A stretch of DNA of 64,000 bases, from contig JAUWBH010000005.1 in NCBI GenBank assembly GCA_030605085.1, forward strand, positions 15,137 through 79,136, read 5' to 3'. Below, piece after piece: positions 54,932 to 64,000 of the stretch. Below the pieces are notes generated by a model that saw nothing but the letters and a program-made list of their open reading frames with translations, did not search any database and was not told where the DNA came from. Position 1 is the first letter of the stretch. Each line of letters opens with the position of its first letter. This DNA comes from Promethearchaeota archaeon. Its GTDB lineage: Archaea > Asgardarchaeota > Lokiarchaeia > Sigynarchaeales > SOKP01. A program made the translations under genes and the position numbers.

Positions 54932-56332
54932 TTAAAATTGAGATTCGTCAATTTTGGGCATCTCGGGGCTACTCAATGCTTTTTGAATTTCTTCTTTTGG
55001 ATACTCGTAATCTTCTAAAGCGCCCGTCATAAATTCTTTATAGGCCAATAAGTCAAAGAAACCATGACCACTAAAATTAAATAATATTACTTTCTTCTCG
55101 TTATTTTCCTTTGCTTTTAAGGCTTGGTCTATAGCTTCTTTTACCGCATGTGCTGTTTCAGGTGCTGGGAGTATACCTTCCACGTTTGCAAATTTTAGCC
55201 CGGCTTCGATTACTTCTGTTTGATGATGCATAACCGCAGAGATTATTTTAGCGTTGTGAAGTATCGAAACTATTGGAGCCATTCCGTGGTACCTCAAACC
55301 TCCAGCATGAATTGGACTTGGGATAAATGTATGTCCCAGAGTATGCATTTTTACTATTGGACCTTTCATTGAAGTGTCTCCAAAATCCCATCGATATTCT
55401 CCTTTACAAACGCTAGGACAAGCGCGTGGTTCCACACCGATGATTTCTACATCTGGGAGAGTTCCATGTAATTTATCTCTGGCAAAGGGGATCATCAACC
55501 CGGAGAAGTTAGATCCTCCTCCCATACATCCAATAATGACATCTGGTTTAACTCCTACTTTATCTAACTGAATTTTTGCTTCTTGACCCACAATCGTCTG
55601 ATGTAAAAGAACAAAATTTACAACGCTTCCGAGAGAATATCTGATTTTATCACTTCTTAAGCTATGTTCAATAGCTTCGGATATTGCGATTCCTAAACTT
55701 CCAGGATGCTCTGGATCTTTCTCTAGGAATGCCTTTCCCGATTCTGTAAATCTCGATGGACTTGCATGCACTTGAGTATTGTACGATCTCATCAAAATTT
55801 TTCGACCTGGTTTTTGGTGAAAGCTTGCTCTAACCATATAAACGGTACATTTGATATCGAATAAACTGCATCCATAAGCAAGACCAGAACCCCATTGTCC
55901 CGCTCCAGTTTCAGTGACCAATTCTTCAAGTCCATCCTTTTTAGCATAATACGCTTGAGGTATAGCAGTATTAGGTTTATGAGAACCAGTTGGAGAATAT
56001 GACTCATTTTTATAATAAATCTGTATGTTATCACCTTCTATTCCCAATTCTTTCTCTAAACTCAAAGCTCGATGAAGTGGGCTTGGTCTATAAGTGCTCG
56101 CAAAAATTTCCCTTAATTCGTTAGGGATGGGAACCGTAGGTTCTTGGGATACCTCTTGGAGAACGCATTCTTTTGGAAATATAGCAAAAGCCATCTCTGG
56201 AGGAGCTGGTTTCCCATCCATCGGATTGACTAAGGGCGTCATAGGTGAGGGCAAATCAGGTAAAATATTTACCCATTCCTTCGGTACTTCACTTGGTTGT
56301 AACAAAATCCTCGAATTAAAATAATCAACCAT
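54932..56332 (-). CDS. trpB2: Tryptophan synthase beta-like protein, TrpB2 type
   Basis: 466 aa, longer than TrpB1 (~400) and typical of TrpB2. PLP lysine is Lys119 in 'SYSPTGSHKPNTA' and the catalytic Glu is Glu141 in 'VTETGAGQWG'. The phosphate loop is 'GCMGGGSNFSGL', and 'GLRYHGMAPIVS' and 'PAPETAHAV' are TrpB2-type. TrpB2 makes tryptophan from indole and serine without necessarily binding TrpA. No trpA or other trp gene is adjacent. ATG start, intact. Confidence 0.95.
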   Translation of the reverse strand: MVDYFNSRILLQPSEVPKEWVNILPDLPSPMTPLVNPMDGKPAPPEMAFAIFPKECVLQEVSQEPTVPIPNELREIFASTYRPSPLHRALSLEKELGIEGDNIQIYYKNESYSPTGSHKPNTAIPQAYYAKKDGLEELVTETGAGQWGSGLAYGCSLFDIKCTVYMVRASFHQKPGRKILMRSYNTQVHASPSRFTESGKAFLEKDPEHPGSLGIAISEAIEHSLRSDKIRYSLGSVVNFVLLHQTIVGQEAKIQLDKVGVKPDVIIGCMGGGSNFSGLMIPFARDKLHGTLPDVEIIGVEPRACPSVCKGEYRWDFGDTSMKGPIVKMHTLGHTFIPSPIHAGGLRYHGMAPIVSILHNAKIISAVMHHQTEVIEAGLKFANVEGILPAPETAHAVKEAIDQALKAKENNEKKVILFNFSGHGFFDLLAYKEFMTGALEDYEYPKEEIQKALSSPEMPKIDESQF

Positions 56333-56663
56333 TTTCCTTACCTATTTTATTTTTTTTTCCACATTTTAAATGTGTATCATTATAATATTAGAAAACAATA
56401 CTATTAATGCACAATTAGCAAAATAGATTGATATTTTGTAAAATTGTTAGAGATTTTAAAAATTAGAAAAACAGAGTTTGGTTTAATCCTATGCAATGGG
56501 CGTTATCGCCAACGCCACTGCCAACGCCAAGCAGAAATGTTAACAAATGCCATAAAATCAAACCTTTATTTTAATAACACTATCAAACAATATAAATTAT
56601 TTTTTACTTATTTTTCAATATTTAAAAACTTAATTAATTTAGTAGTTAATATACTTAAAATTC
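56333..56663. other. Intergenic stretch with a GC-rich hairpin
   Basis: The region is AT-rich except at 56498-56530, where GGCGTT (56499-56504) pairs with AACGCC (56511-56516) and the 10-mer GCCAACGCCA occurs twice (56508 and 56520). An 89-aa frame across it looks non-coding. It could be a small structured RNA or a repeat fragment. Nothing else is seen. Confidence 0.35.
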
Positions 56664-57068
56664 TTATCGTCCTTCAAAAATTTTGGATAAATTTTTTGCG
56701 GCCACTCTCATAACTTTGACAGTTTTCATTAGAGTGTCAATAATTGTACCAGCGCATACAATTACTAATCGTCCTGCGTTACTTATAACAATATAACCGT
56801 TGGATGCCCTAATAATGACTTCGCTTAAATCTTCTTGAAATAAAGATTGAATAGTTGATCTACCCGTCATTAAAAGAGCACTCGCTATTCCACAAAATTG
56901 ATCTCCATCTACTTGATATTGTGGTAAGGCTGAGAAAGCAATTTGGTAACCTTCCTGCGATACAAGAGCAATAGCTTCAATATCTGCGTTTGAAGTTATA
57001 AAAGTAATTTGAGGGCTAATTTTTTCGATATCGCCATCCTCAATTCCTAAATCGGAACCAAATTGAAT
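56664..57068 (-). CDS. Roadblock/LC7 domain protein, probable ATT start
   Basis: The frame encodes a complete 134-aa roadblock protein: 'ISPQITFITSNADIEAIALV', 'SQEGYQIAFSALPQYQVDGD', a helix 'QFCGIASALLMTGRSTIQSL', then 'SEVIIRASNGYIVISNAGRL' and a final long helix. Roadblock proteins dimerise and regulate small GTPases or motors, and Asgard genomes have many. The only ATG (56870) would cut the domain in half. No ATG, GTG or TTG exists upstream in frame, but an ATT at 57068-57066 lies 6 nt after a Shine-Dalgarno GGTGG. A one-base offset from a GTG at 57078 is the alternative. Confidence 0.78.
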   Translation of the reverse strand: MQFGSDLGIEDGDIEKISPQITFITSNADIEAIALVSQEGYQIAFSALPQYQVDGDQFCGIASALLMTGRSTIQSLFQEDLSEVIIRASNGYIVISNAGRLVIVCAGTIIDTLMKTVKVMRVAAKNLSKIFEGR

Positions 57069-57368
57069 GCGCGTCCACCTTTTTTATTTTAGAATTATAA
57101 TTTCTTATTATAATAATTATGAATTTCATCATTTTTATTTTTATATTATTTTTACCTTACATTTAATAAGATTACGAAAAGGACTTTTTGCAATTTTTTA
57201 GTAAAAAATTATTGAAAAAAGATTTAATTATCCTAAAAACCATTAAAAATATATAAATTTAAAATTATATTAAATCTAAAAAAGGAAAGTAAAACGAATC
57301 CTAACATTTTTTTTTGTGTTCTTATTAATTATTAATTATAGAATTAAATTGGACTTCAGAAATTAATT
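57069..57368. other. AT-rich divergent intergenic region
   Basis: This is the region between the roadblock gene and the first giant helical gene. It is very AT-rich, with TATA-like stretches (for example AAAAATATATAAATTT near 57245) that could serve the plus-strand gene starting at 57369. No gene or RNA is seen. Confidence 0.4.
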
Positions 57369-59678
57369 ATGATAACCACGCGAGAAGCCATCAACTATCA
57401 ATTTTCGTTAATATTTGGATATTCTTCTCCAAGAGACGAAGATTTAATTGTAGGAGATGTAATCGGTCCCGGAAAGTTGACGAAAGAGAGGGTAAATGAG
57501 CTCGCTGTTTCTACAATAAAATTTCTTCGAATGTATAATGCGATGTTAAGAGATTATACGGGATCTGAACTATTTTCTATCGAATTTGAACTCTATAATT
57601 TTGATACTAGGTCTCAAATTAAAATTTATCCCAAATCAATGATTTTAGTACCTGGAAAATATAAAGATGGTGAGAGTTTACTTCTTGCTTTAAAGCCAGA
57701 AACAGGATATTTAAATGTACATAAATCTAGTGAAACGATAGAAGATGTTAGTAAATTATTTTTCGAAGTTGAAGAATTTACCGAACATCCAAAATTAAAC
57801 GAGGATGGAAAAAAAAAATTGTTAAAAAAGTTTGCTACTCGATTTAGCATGAAACTTTATGGTGAATTAATCGAAGATAAATGGAATAAGAAATTAATTG
57901 GCCTAAGTTCATCCCTTGCAACGGAAAAAAAGTTTTTAAACGCATATGCTACTATAAGATCCACTATGGAGATTTTATGGTATAAAAGACCGTTGATAGA
58001 GATTAACATCCTAAGCTCTAAATTCGAAAAATTAAAAAGCCCCTTTGAAAGACAAGCTGAAATTGAACATCTTAAATATTCAATATCGGGTCCCAGTGCT
58101 AATTTTATTATAGAACACACGTTAAAACTTGGAGCGAACCTAATGAATATGGCAAATACTGGTACGATTGACGAATCCCAAGATGAGATAACACAATATC
58201 TTATTAATCGCATTGAAAAAAGCATTGAGGACATTAAAGGCTCTCGCACTGCAGAGTGGTTAATTGATCATATTGACAAAATTATAAGCGACTTAGAGGT
58301 CAAATTAAATAGATTTTTAGATTTTTCCAATAATTTTCTTCATTCTGGAGAAAGTGGAAATTTATCCCAACTTTTAGAGAAGTTCAGACAATTTATTATA
58401 GAAAAAGGAACATTAGAAAAAAGAAATTTTGAAAATATGTGTAAATTAGCAATTAATTTCATCAACCTATCGTTTATTCAAAAAGAAAATTTAAGAGCTA
58501 TAGAATTAGATTCGGTAATCTACTACTTTTTAGAAATATTCAAAAAAAGTTTTAAAATTATTAGAAAATCGCTACCAAAATATTTCTCTCGACGAAGATT
58601 AAAGATGTTAACAATTGAATTTATTAAGCGTATGAAAGCTGAATTTGATAAAGAAGCGAAGCCTGCAAAAATTTTAGGTCAAAGACTTATAGAAAAATTT
58701 GAAATATTTCTATTTAATCAGATTGAAATAAATCCAATAGTATTTTCAGAGACCATTAATTTTAATGAGGAAAACATATTAAAAGAATTCCCTAATCTAA
58801 TAAACAACAATATTGAATTATTTTTTGACAACATAGAATTAAAGATTAGCGATTTAGTATCTTTTGCGGAAGTTTTAATGGAGAAAGACTCAAGTATAAT
58901 CAGAGTCCATATAGAGAAATTTAAAAAATTTTCAGGAGAATTACACTTTTTATTAAGCTATCTTTTAAGATATACTACTATTAATCGATATTTAAAAGAT
59001 GAACCCGATAGTGAAATTTCAGACCCAGTTACTTTCGCCAACAGATTCCATCGGTTCTTAGAGAAACGTATTGGAGGTATTAATTTAGTGTGGAAATCTT
59101 ACATCCTTGGGTGGATAATAGACTATGCGAAGAAATTTTTTAAAGTAGACGCGCCAAGAGATTGGAATTTAAAAGAGATTTATGAGAATTTTCTTAGATA
59201 TTTCGAAGAAAGAGAATCAAGAGAACAAAAAACAGAGAATTTTTTAGAATTTTTAGATGGTTATATTGCTCAAGGATCAGATGAATTAGAAAAAGAACAC
59301 TTATTAGAATTTATCAAACAATTTGAATTTTGTCTTCAAATTAAAAATGAATTTCCAAATTATATTAAAAATAAAATCAAAAAAGAGATAAGTCTATTAA
59401 ATTTTTTGGAAGAAGAATTAACACCTTTAAAATTTTTTAGAATTGACGAGAAGAATACATTCTATAACTACTTGAGGGAAATGGAATTAAAATATTTTTC
59501 AAAATTGATTCCACGTCCATTAACATTGATTTTGAAACATGATTTAACAAATGAAGAAAGAGAATTATTTAACGCAGATCTTTACCATGTTTTTGACTTT
59601 AAATTCAGTGGTAAAAATAAAATTGATATAGATTTAGAAGATAATTTTCAAGAAGTTTATAGAGAATGGGTAAAATAA
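57369..59678 (+). CDS. Giant helical protein A (769 aa), unknown function
   Basis: I do not recognise this protein. After a short alpha/beta N-terminal part (~1-130: 'IVGDVIGPGKLTKERVNELA', 'LFSIEFELYNFDTRSQIKIY') it is almost entirely helical, Lys/Glu/Leu/Phe-rich, with repeated amphipathic helices but no regular heptad coiled coil. There are no membrane helices, nucleotide-binding motif or metal site. It has a TATA-rich divergent promoter facing a roadblock gene, and is followed after 28 bp by another large helical protein. The architecture suits a scaffold or tethering subunit, but that is inference. Confidence 0.7.
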   Translation: MITTREAINYQFSLIFGYSSPRDEDLIVGDVIGPGKLTKERVNELAVSTIKFLRMYNAMLRDYTGSELFSIEFELYNFDTRSQIKIYPKSMILVPGKYKDGESLLLALKPETGYLNVHKSSETIEDVSKLFFEVEEFTEHPKLNEDGKKKLLKKFATRFSMKLYGELIEDKWNKKLIGLSSSLATEKKFLNAYATIRSTMEILWYKRPLIEINILSSKFEKLKSPFERQAEIEHLKYSISGPSANFIIEHTLKLGANLMNMANTGTIDESQDEITQYLINRIEKSIEDIKGSRTAEWLIDHIDKIISDLEVKLNRFLDFSNNFLHSGESGNLSQLLEKFRQFIIEKGTLEKRNFENMCKLAINFINLSFIQKENLRAIELDSVIYYFLEIFKKSFKIIRKSLPKYFSRRRLKMLTIEFIKRMKAEFDKEAKPAKILGQRLIEKFEIFLFNQIEINPIVFSETINFNEENILKEFPNLINNNIELFFDNIELKISDLVSFAEVLMEKDSSIIRVHIEKFKKFSGELHFLLSYLLRYTTINRYLKDEPDSEISDPVTFANRFHRFLEKRIGGINLVWKSYILGWIIDYAKKFFKVDAPRDWNLKEIYENFLRYFEERESREQKTENFLEFLDGYIAQGSDELEKEHLLEFIKQFEFCLQIKNEFPNYIKNKIKKEISLLNFLEEELTPLKFFRIDEKNTFYNYLREMELKYFSKLIPRPLTLILKHDLTNEERELFNADLYHVFDFKFSGKNKIDIDLEDNFQEVYREWVK

Positions 59679-59693
59679 TCATAAAAGAATAAT

Positions 59694-59700
59694 GGGGTGA
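59694..59700 (+). promoter_or_regulatory. Shine-Dalgarno that sets the TTG start of giant protein B
   Basis: GGGGTGA ends 6 nt before the TTG at 59707. No nearby in-frame ATG offers comparable spacing, so this decides the start codon. Confidence 0.7.
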
Positions 59701-59706
59701 AAATAT

Positions 59707-62109
59707 TTGATTAGTGGAATAAAGAGAGAAAAAACTGCAGTTGAGAGTACTGTTAGATTTTTTCAAACTGTTGATCTGATAATAAATCATTTCAAGAGAG
59801 ATGCAGACAAACAAAAGATTTTTGAATTAGTAACCCAAGAATTTTCGGAGGAAACACTTAAAGATCTATTAATTGCAACAGCAGCAATTCATTTATATCA
59901 CAATTTAGGGATAAGAGTAGAAGAAAGTACAAAATTAGAGCAAATTTCAGTGAAATCTACTAAGAATTTAGAACTCATGGAAAAAAAGATATTAGCCGAT
60001 GAAGTCAACTCAATATTAAAGGATTCGTTGAATTTAGAAATTGACATGCTTAATAAGATGATTTATTTGGAGAATAAAATAATCTCTTTTTTAATTAAAG
60101 ATCGGATTACCGAGTTAAAAGAACTAGAAAGAAAGACTATTTTAGATGAGATAGAAGATCATATTGAACAAGTTTTGTTAGAAATTGTGCTAAGTTACCC
60201 ACCATTTTATTTTTACGATTTACTTGGTGATTTAATCGGTCTTACTAATGAGATAAAAGTAGGGCTACTAGAAAAAGGTTCTGCTTTTAAAGAATTATCT
60301 GTTGAGATAGAAAGAAAATTAGAAATCGAAGAGAAAGAGGATAAATTTATCGAACTCTCAACCTTGAATAAATTAATTAAAAAATTACAATCCGATTTTG
60401 AATTTAAATCTTATAAAGAGTTACAAATGCACGCTATGGCTGTTAGGATGATTAAGCGTAGAGTTATGGACTACAATATTAATCGCTTTCCTATATCCAT
60501 TCCTGGATTAAATACATTTTTAGAAGCAAACAAGATAAAAAAACAACTAATCGATAAAATAGAAGATGCTCTTAAAAAAAAAATTGATTACGAACAATTT
60601 GAAGAAAACATGGTGTCTTTTTTAAAGTCAGAAATGTTAAAAAAACTAAAAACTAATCCTAACGATTTTATTTATTTTTTAGAAAGCCTAAACGAGAGTA
60701 ATTTTAACGAAATCATGTATATGTTAAATAAGCATGGTGTCTACAACATTTTACATCTAATTAATGTAGACAACGATCTCGCTCAAAAAATCAAAGAAAA
60801 TATGATTAGATACAATATAGACAAAGCTAACATAATTTCTTTGAATAAAAAAAAAAAAAATCTGATCTATTTGATAAAAAAAGAATTGTGCGATTTAAAT
60901 TTTCCAATTCTCAATGATATTGTGAAAAGATTTGACGAATCGTATGAATTTAGTATAATAAGGGTATTGAATCAGGATAGCGAAGAAATTCAAAAATTAT
61001 GGAAAATATTGGAGGCCAAAATAGGATACTCTTTAAAAGATTTTCGAGAATATATTCGAAAAAAAGAAATAATAGATAAAGTGTTTTTGAGCGATTTAAA
61101 ATTAAAAAATTATTCACAAATTCTGTTATTGCTAAGTTTTGAAGATATAATGAACAATCTAGCTAAAGATATTTTTTATTATATTTTTTCAAAAATCGTG
61201 AGGCAAATCGGTAGAATCATAGAGTTATATCTTAAAGTTACGAACGATAAAACGTTATATCTTATAGCGTTGAAAAAAATGTATGGTACAACTGAGTCAG
61301 AGGAATGGGTCTGGATCAAATTAGAAGAATTAATTATAGATCGAATAATAAAAAGGCAAGAAGAACTTGTCATAGTATTCAATGCGATGGATCAACCCTT
61401 ACTTATTAATGGTTTTATTTTTGCTAGAATGGTAGACAAATCTTTAAATGAAGGCATAAAAGAATTTGAAGATAAGCCAAGTCCAATTTACGAGGGGATA
61501 AGTTCAATTAAATTAAAAACTGACATAATATCTCCTGTATCTTATTGTCTTGCTTTTGATTTAATTAAAAGATTCGAGAATTTTGAAGAATCTCGTAAAT
61601 CTAAAGTAGAAAAAATAATTGAAACAAAAGAAAAGAAAATAGAAGTAAAAAAGAAGGAATTACGCAAGCAACAAGAGATAAGCACCCTTAATTGGATTGA
61701 AAGAAGAATAACTTCTTCTCTTATGAGGATTAATAGTCCTGGTATTAATCCAAACCAGTTATACTGGCAAAAAAAAGATCAAAAAACTGCAACAGACAAT
61801 ATAAAATTACATAGTGAAAAGAAAGGTCTCATTATTGATATGTTTACCGAATATTTCCATTTCGCTATCGAAAAAATTAGGTCGTTTGCCCCTGATGTAA
61901 AATTTCCTGAGCGTGAGAAATTACAAAATTTTGTTGTTAACACAACAAACGATATGTTAAAGAAGAGATTAGGTCGTATACCGTCAGAAAATGATATAAA
62001 AAACATGTTAGAAGGTGAACGATTTGAGATCGCTAGACAAATTGCTTCAAGAATAGGTAAATTACTAGATAAAGCATTATATAACAAATTTAAAAGTAAG
62101 AAAAGATAG
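59707..62109 (+). CDS. Giant helical protein B (800 aa), unknown function
   Basis: Unrecognised. It is helical throughout, with an N-terminal half of long amphipathic helices ('DRITELKELERKTILDEIED'), a central segment 'NRFPISIPGLNTFLEANKIK', and a highly charged helix near 640-660 ('KIIETKEKKIEVKKKELRKQ'). The more conserved-looking end is 'WIERRITSSLMRINSPGINP'. No enzyme motif or membrane segment is seen. It is read from TTG behind a strong Shine-Dalgarno, 28 bp after protein A, so the two are one transcription unit and likely one complex. Confidence 0.7.
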   Translation: MISGIKREKTAVESTVRFFQTVDLIINHFKRDADKQKIFELVTQEFSEETLKDLLIATAAIHLYHNLGIRVEESTKLEQISVKSTKNLELMEKKILADEVNSILKDSLNLEIDMLNKMIYLENKIISFLIKDRITELKELERKTILDEIEDHIEQVLLEIVLSYPPFYFYDLLGDLIGLTNEIKVGLLEKGSAFKELSVEIERKLEIEEKEDKFIELSTLNKLIKKLQSDFEFKSYKELQMHAMAVRMIKRRVMDYNINRFPISIPGLNTFLEANKIKKQLIDKIEDALKKKIDYEQFEENMVSFLKSEMLKKLKTNPNDFIYFLESLNESNFNEIMYMLNKHGVYNILHLINVDNDLAQKIKENMIRYNIDKANIISLNKKKKNLIYLIKKELCDLNFPILNDIVKRFDESYEFSIIRVLNQDSEEIQKLWKILEAKIGYSLKDFREYIRKKEIIDKVFLSDLKLKNYSQILLLLSFEDIMNNLAKDIFYYIFSKIVRQIGRIIELYLKVTNDKTLYLIALKKMYGTTESEEWVWIKLEELIIDRIIKRQEELVIVFNAMDQPLLINGFIFARMVDKSLNEGIKEFEDKPSPIYEGISSIKLKTDIISPVSYCLAFDLIKRFENFEESRKSKVEKIIETKEKKIEVKKKELRKQQEISTLNWIERRITSSLMRINSPGINPNQLYWQKKDQKTATDNIKLHSEKKGLIIDMFTEYFHFAIEKIRSFAPDVKFPEREKLQNFVVNTTNDMLKKRLGRIPSENDIKNMLEGERFEIARQIASRIGKLLDKALYNKFKSKKR

Positions 62110-62172
62110 ATTTTTAGTTTTATTTTTTTAAATTTTTCTTGAAGTATTATTCAATAATCAAATTTTGAAAAT

Positions 62173-62182
62173 TTTTATATAC
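62173..62182 (+). promoter_or_regulatory. TATA box candidate for the flavoprotein gene
   Basis: TTTTATATAC lies about 113 nt upstream of the ATG at 62295, in an AT-rich gap. A second TATA-like CTATATAG at about 62201 is nearer. Either could start the transcript. Confidence 0.35.
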
Positions 62183-62294
62183 AAATTTGATTGAACTCTA
62201 TATAGTTAAATTAAACATTTTTAATTGTTCAAGAGGTTTTTTTGTAGTAATGAGAAAATGTTTTAAAGAATAGATTTAAACTAGAGATAAAATT

Positions 62295-63977
62295 ATGGAT
62301 AAATATTATGATGTCATAGTCGTTGGAGCTGGATTTGGAGGTCCGGTAGCAGCTAAGATATGCGCAGAAGCGGGTCTAAAAACTCTTATGTTAGAGAGAT
62401 CTGAAAATGTTGGTGAAAAAGTCATATCAGGATTGACAATACCGTTTTATGGCTTCTTGTTTGGACCAGAATTCATAAGAGATGGTAATCCTCCTTTTGA
62501 AAGACCTGCTGATGGGATAATTAATTATATAATTAAAGATGTGGAAAATGGTGACATCGACATAGATGATTCATTAAAGGTGCCTAAACCTTTCTCTCCA
62601 ATATTCGCATTTGGGTATAATACTTATTGCAAGCCTTTTTGTGAATGGGAAGTCAGAAAAGCCGTTGAAGCAGGAGCGGAAATAAGAACATCAACCACAG
62701 TGGTAGATGTAATAAAAGAAAACGGGAGCATTAAAGGTATTATAACGGATAAGGAAGAGAATATAAGGTCTAAAATCGTAATAGATGCCGAGGGTTCTCA
62801 AGGGTTGTTAGCGATAAAAGCGGGTGTTAGAGAGAAATATCCTCCAGAAAGCATATCTCTCGCCGATATTTACGACTACGAAATGTCAAAAAAAGACATA
62901 GATCGAATATTTGGACATTCCGTAAAAATGGTATGGGGATGGGATGAGCAAAAAATTGCGCCTCCGCTCGGATACGGCAATGGGCTTATGGTTTGGCCTT
63001 ATAGAAATAGTTTTCATTTTATGCAAGACCAATGTTTGAGAATGGATCGTAAGTCAGTGCCAAATTTAAAAAAGCTATTTGATATATATCATAAAAACAT
63101 TACAAGTAAATTATCTTGGTGGAAAAACTTAGTTGCACCTCGATCGAGAATGCGAGCTAGAATGTGGGAGGGCTTCGAAATATATGTTGGTCTTAATAAA
63201 AAACTACGTAAAATGGATAATCATACAGATGGAATGATTCTAATAGGAGACGCTGCTGGGCTCGAAAGTACTGAGTTATGTGATGGGGTTCCCGCAGCAT
63301 GGTTTTCTGCCGAAATTGCCGCTGATGTGTCGATTGCTGCGATACATGCAAACGATACCTCAAAATCTTTTTTAGAAAAGTACGATGAAAAAATAAAAAC
63401 CCATCCGATAATTCAATGGTCCATCTCAGGTAAAAATAGATATAATTTACGCATAGCTCAAGCGGAACATAATCTAAAAAAATTGAAAAAGTATATACAC
63501 GATGGTTGGAGTCTCGGTTCGTTGAGTCACTTTACTTCTCCATTGCTTAGAATTCTTCTTTCATACTTAAACGAAGATCCTACAATTATAACAAAATGGA
63601 TTTTAATGTATTTCAGATATTATCAAAATTGGTTGCACGAAAGTTATGATTATTATGGAAAAAGAGGTCGTAGAATTATATCATCAAAAAAACAAAAATT
63701 TAGGGAATCAATTTTTCTGAGTTTTGCAAATTTTATGAATAATTTTGTTAAATTTTTTAGACAATTAAAAAAAATGCTTGCTATTGTATTAATTCCTCTT
63801 TCTAACTCGTCAAACACACTATTAAGGAAAACGTTACCAATCTTTGAACCGATATATTTAAATTTGATAAAATTGCTAAATCCATTAACAGAGCGTTTAA
63901 GTAAAAAAATGATAGCTTTCGTAGACTGCGTAGATCCTTCAATTTTTAACGTACAATCAATTAAATTTTTAAAGTAA
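62295..63977 (+). CDS. FAD-dependent oxidoreductase, FixC/geranylgeranyl-reductase family
   Basis: 560 aa with the N-terminal FAD dinucleotide motif 'DVIVVGAGFGGPVAAKICAE' and 'LMLERSENVGEKV', a second conserved part 'IVIDAEGSQG', and the FAD-contacting 'DGMILIGDAAGLESTELCDG'. The order fits the FixC/GGR group. Family members reduce isoprenoid chains of archaeal lipids or pass electrons from ETF to quinones. The 'TIPFYGFLFGPEF' and 'CDGVPAAWFSAEIA' segments are nearer FixC. The C-terminal ~130 residues are helical and basic. No etfAB or ferredoxin gene is visible before the window ends. ATG start, intact. Confidence 0.88.
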   Translation: MDKYYDVIVVGAGFGGPVAAKICAEAGLKTLMLERSENVGEKVISGLTIPFYGFLFGPEFIRDGNPPFERPADGIINYIIKDVENGDIDIDDSLKVPKPFSPIFAFGYNTYCKPFCEWEVRKAVEAGAEIRTSTTVVDVIKENGSIKGIITDKEENIRSKIVIDAEGSQGLLAIKAGVREKYPPESISLADIYDYEMSKKDIDRIFGHSVKMVWGWDEQKIAPPLGYGNGLMVWPYRNSFHFMQDQCLRMDRKSVPNLKKLFDIYHKNITSKLSWWKNLVAPRSRMRARMWEGFEIYVGLNKKLRKMDNHTDGMILIGDAAGLESTELCDGVPAAWFSAEIAADVSIAAIHANDTSKSFLEKYDEKIKTHPIIQWSISGKNRYNLRIAQAEHNLKKLKKYIHDGWSLGSLSHFTSPLLRILLSYLNEDPTIITKWILMYFRYYQNWLHESYDYYGKRGRRIISSKKQKFRESIFLSFANFMNNFVKFFRQLKKMLAIVLIPLSNSSNTLLRKTLPIFEPIYLNLIKLLNPLTERLSKKMIAFVDCVDPSIFNVQSIKFLK

Positions 63978-64000
63978 AGTCAATTAGGAGCATGATATAA

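Noticed and set aside
56444..56713. 89-aa plus-strand frame upstream of the roadblock gene
   Set aside because: It runs through a GC-rich hairpin and then pure AT-rich DNA, overlaps the roadblock gene end, and has no protein-like pattern.

Overview
The window is AT-rich (about 30% GC by eye) archaeal DNA, most likely from an Asgard archaeon of the Lokiarchaeia/Promethearchaeia type. Support for archaea: ribosomal protein L15e, archaeal-type valyl-tRNA synthetase, RNase P proteins Rpp30 and Pop5, a DUF2095 protein, PyrI, an NFACT/RqcH protein, an Orc1/Cdc6-like protein, a tRNA-Ala(CGC) with a non-canonical insertion and a C/D box sRNA. Support for Asgard: several roadblock/longin-type small domains and very long helical proteins of unknown function. 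Many genes start with TTG, several behind clear Shine-Dalgarno sites. No rRNA, CRISPR array or complete insertion sequence was seen.

Layout. 1-3 kb: end of an M20 deacylase and a 784-aa protein with a SWIM-like zinc site. 3-9.2 kb: a membrane-anchored GIY-YIG nuclease with five tandem helix-turn-helix (HTH) modules, a MoxR ATPase/VWA pair whose ATPase frame holds a 30-nt stop-containing insertion, an orphan copy of the HTH module, and an orphan Dam-type methylase. 9.3-18.8 kb: longin/roadblock-like protein, glycyl radical enzyme without a nearby activase, zinc ribbon, tRNA-Ala, ValS, a GT-C membrane transferase and a Zn-binding unknown. 18.9-26.9 kb: chromosome-organisation cluster on the minus strand (Orc1/Cdc6-like protein, SMC, ScpA, ScpB). 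SMC carries two nonsense codons just before its signature motif, and ScpA has an added SAP-like domain and no clean start codon. 27-31 kb: nitrilase, HAD phosphatase, longin-wHTH protein, small wHTH, C/D sRNA, DUF2095. 31.1-35.4 kb: a small accessory island (HNH nuclease, HTH-type protein, palindromic repeats, C-rich non-coding DNA).

35.4-49.3 kb is mainly metabolic and housekeeping: SerA, L15e, class III aminotransferase, SDR, ThDP enzyme, a surface protein, VOC protein, DUF39-ferredoxin protein, RNase P proteins Rpp30 and Pop5, and a secreted DOMON-like protein next to a membrane protein. 49.4-57.1 kb: RqcH, a small membrane protein, PyrI, an unknown 610-aa protein with a perfect 28-bp palindrome at its promoter, TrpB2 and a roadblock protein. 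57.4-62.1 kb: two consecutive very large helical proteins of unknown function. 62.3 kb to the end: a FixC/geranylgeranyl-reductase-like flavoprotein.

The best candidates for something undescribed are the stop-carrying hairpin insertion in the MoxR gene, the double nonsense in SMC together with its odd hinge and SAP-kleisin partner, the GIY-YIG/HTH-array nuclease, and the paired giant helical proteins beside a roadblock gene. Sequencing or assembly error is a live alternative for the interrupted frames and must be excluded first.
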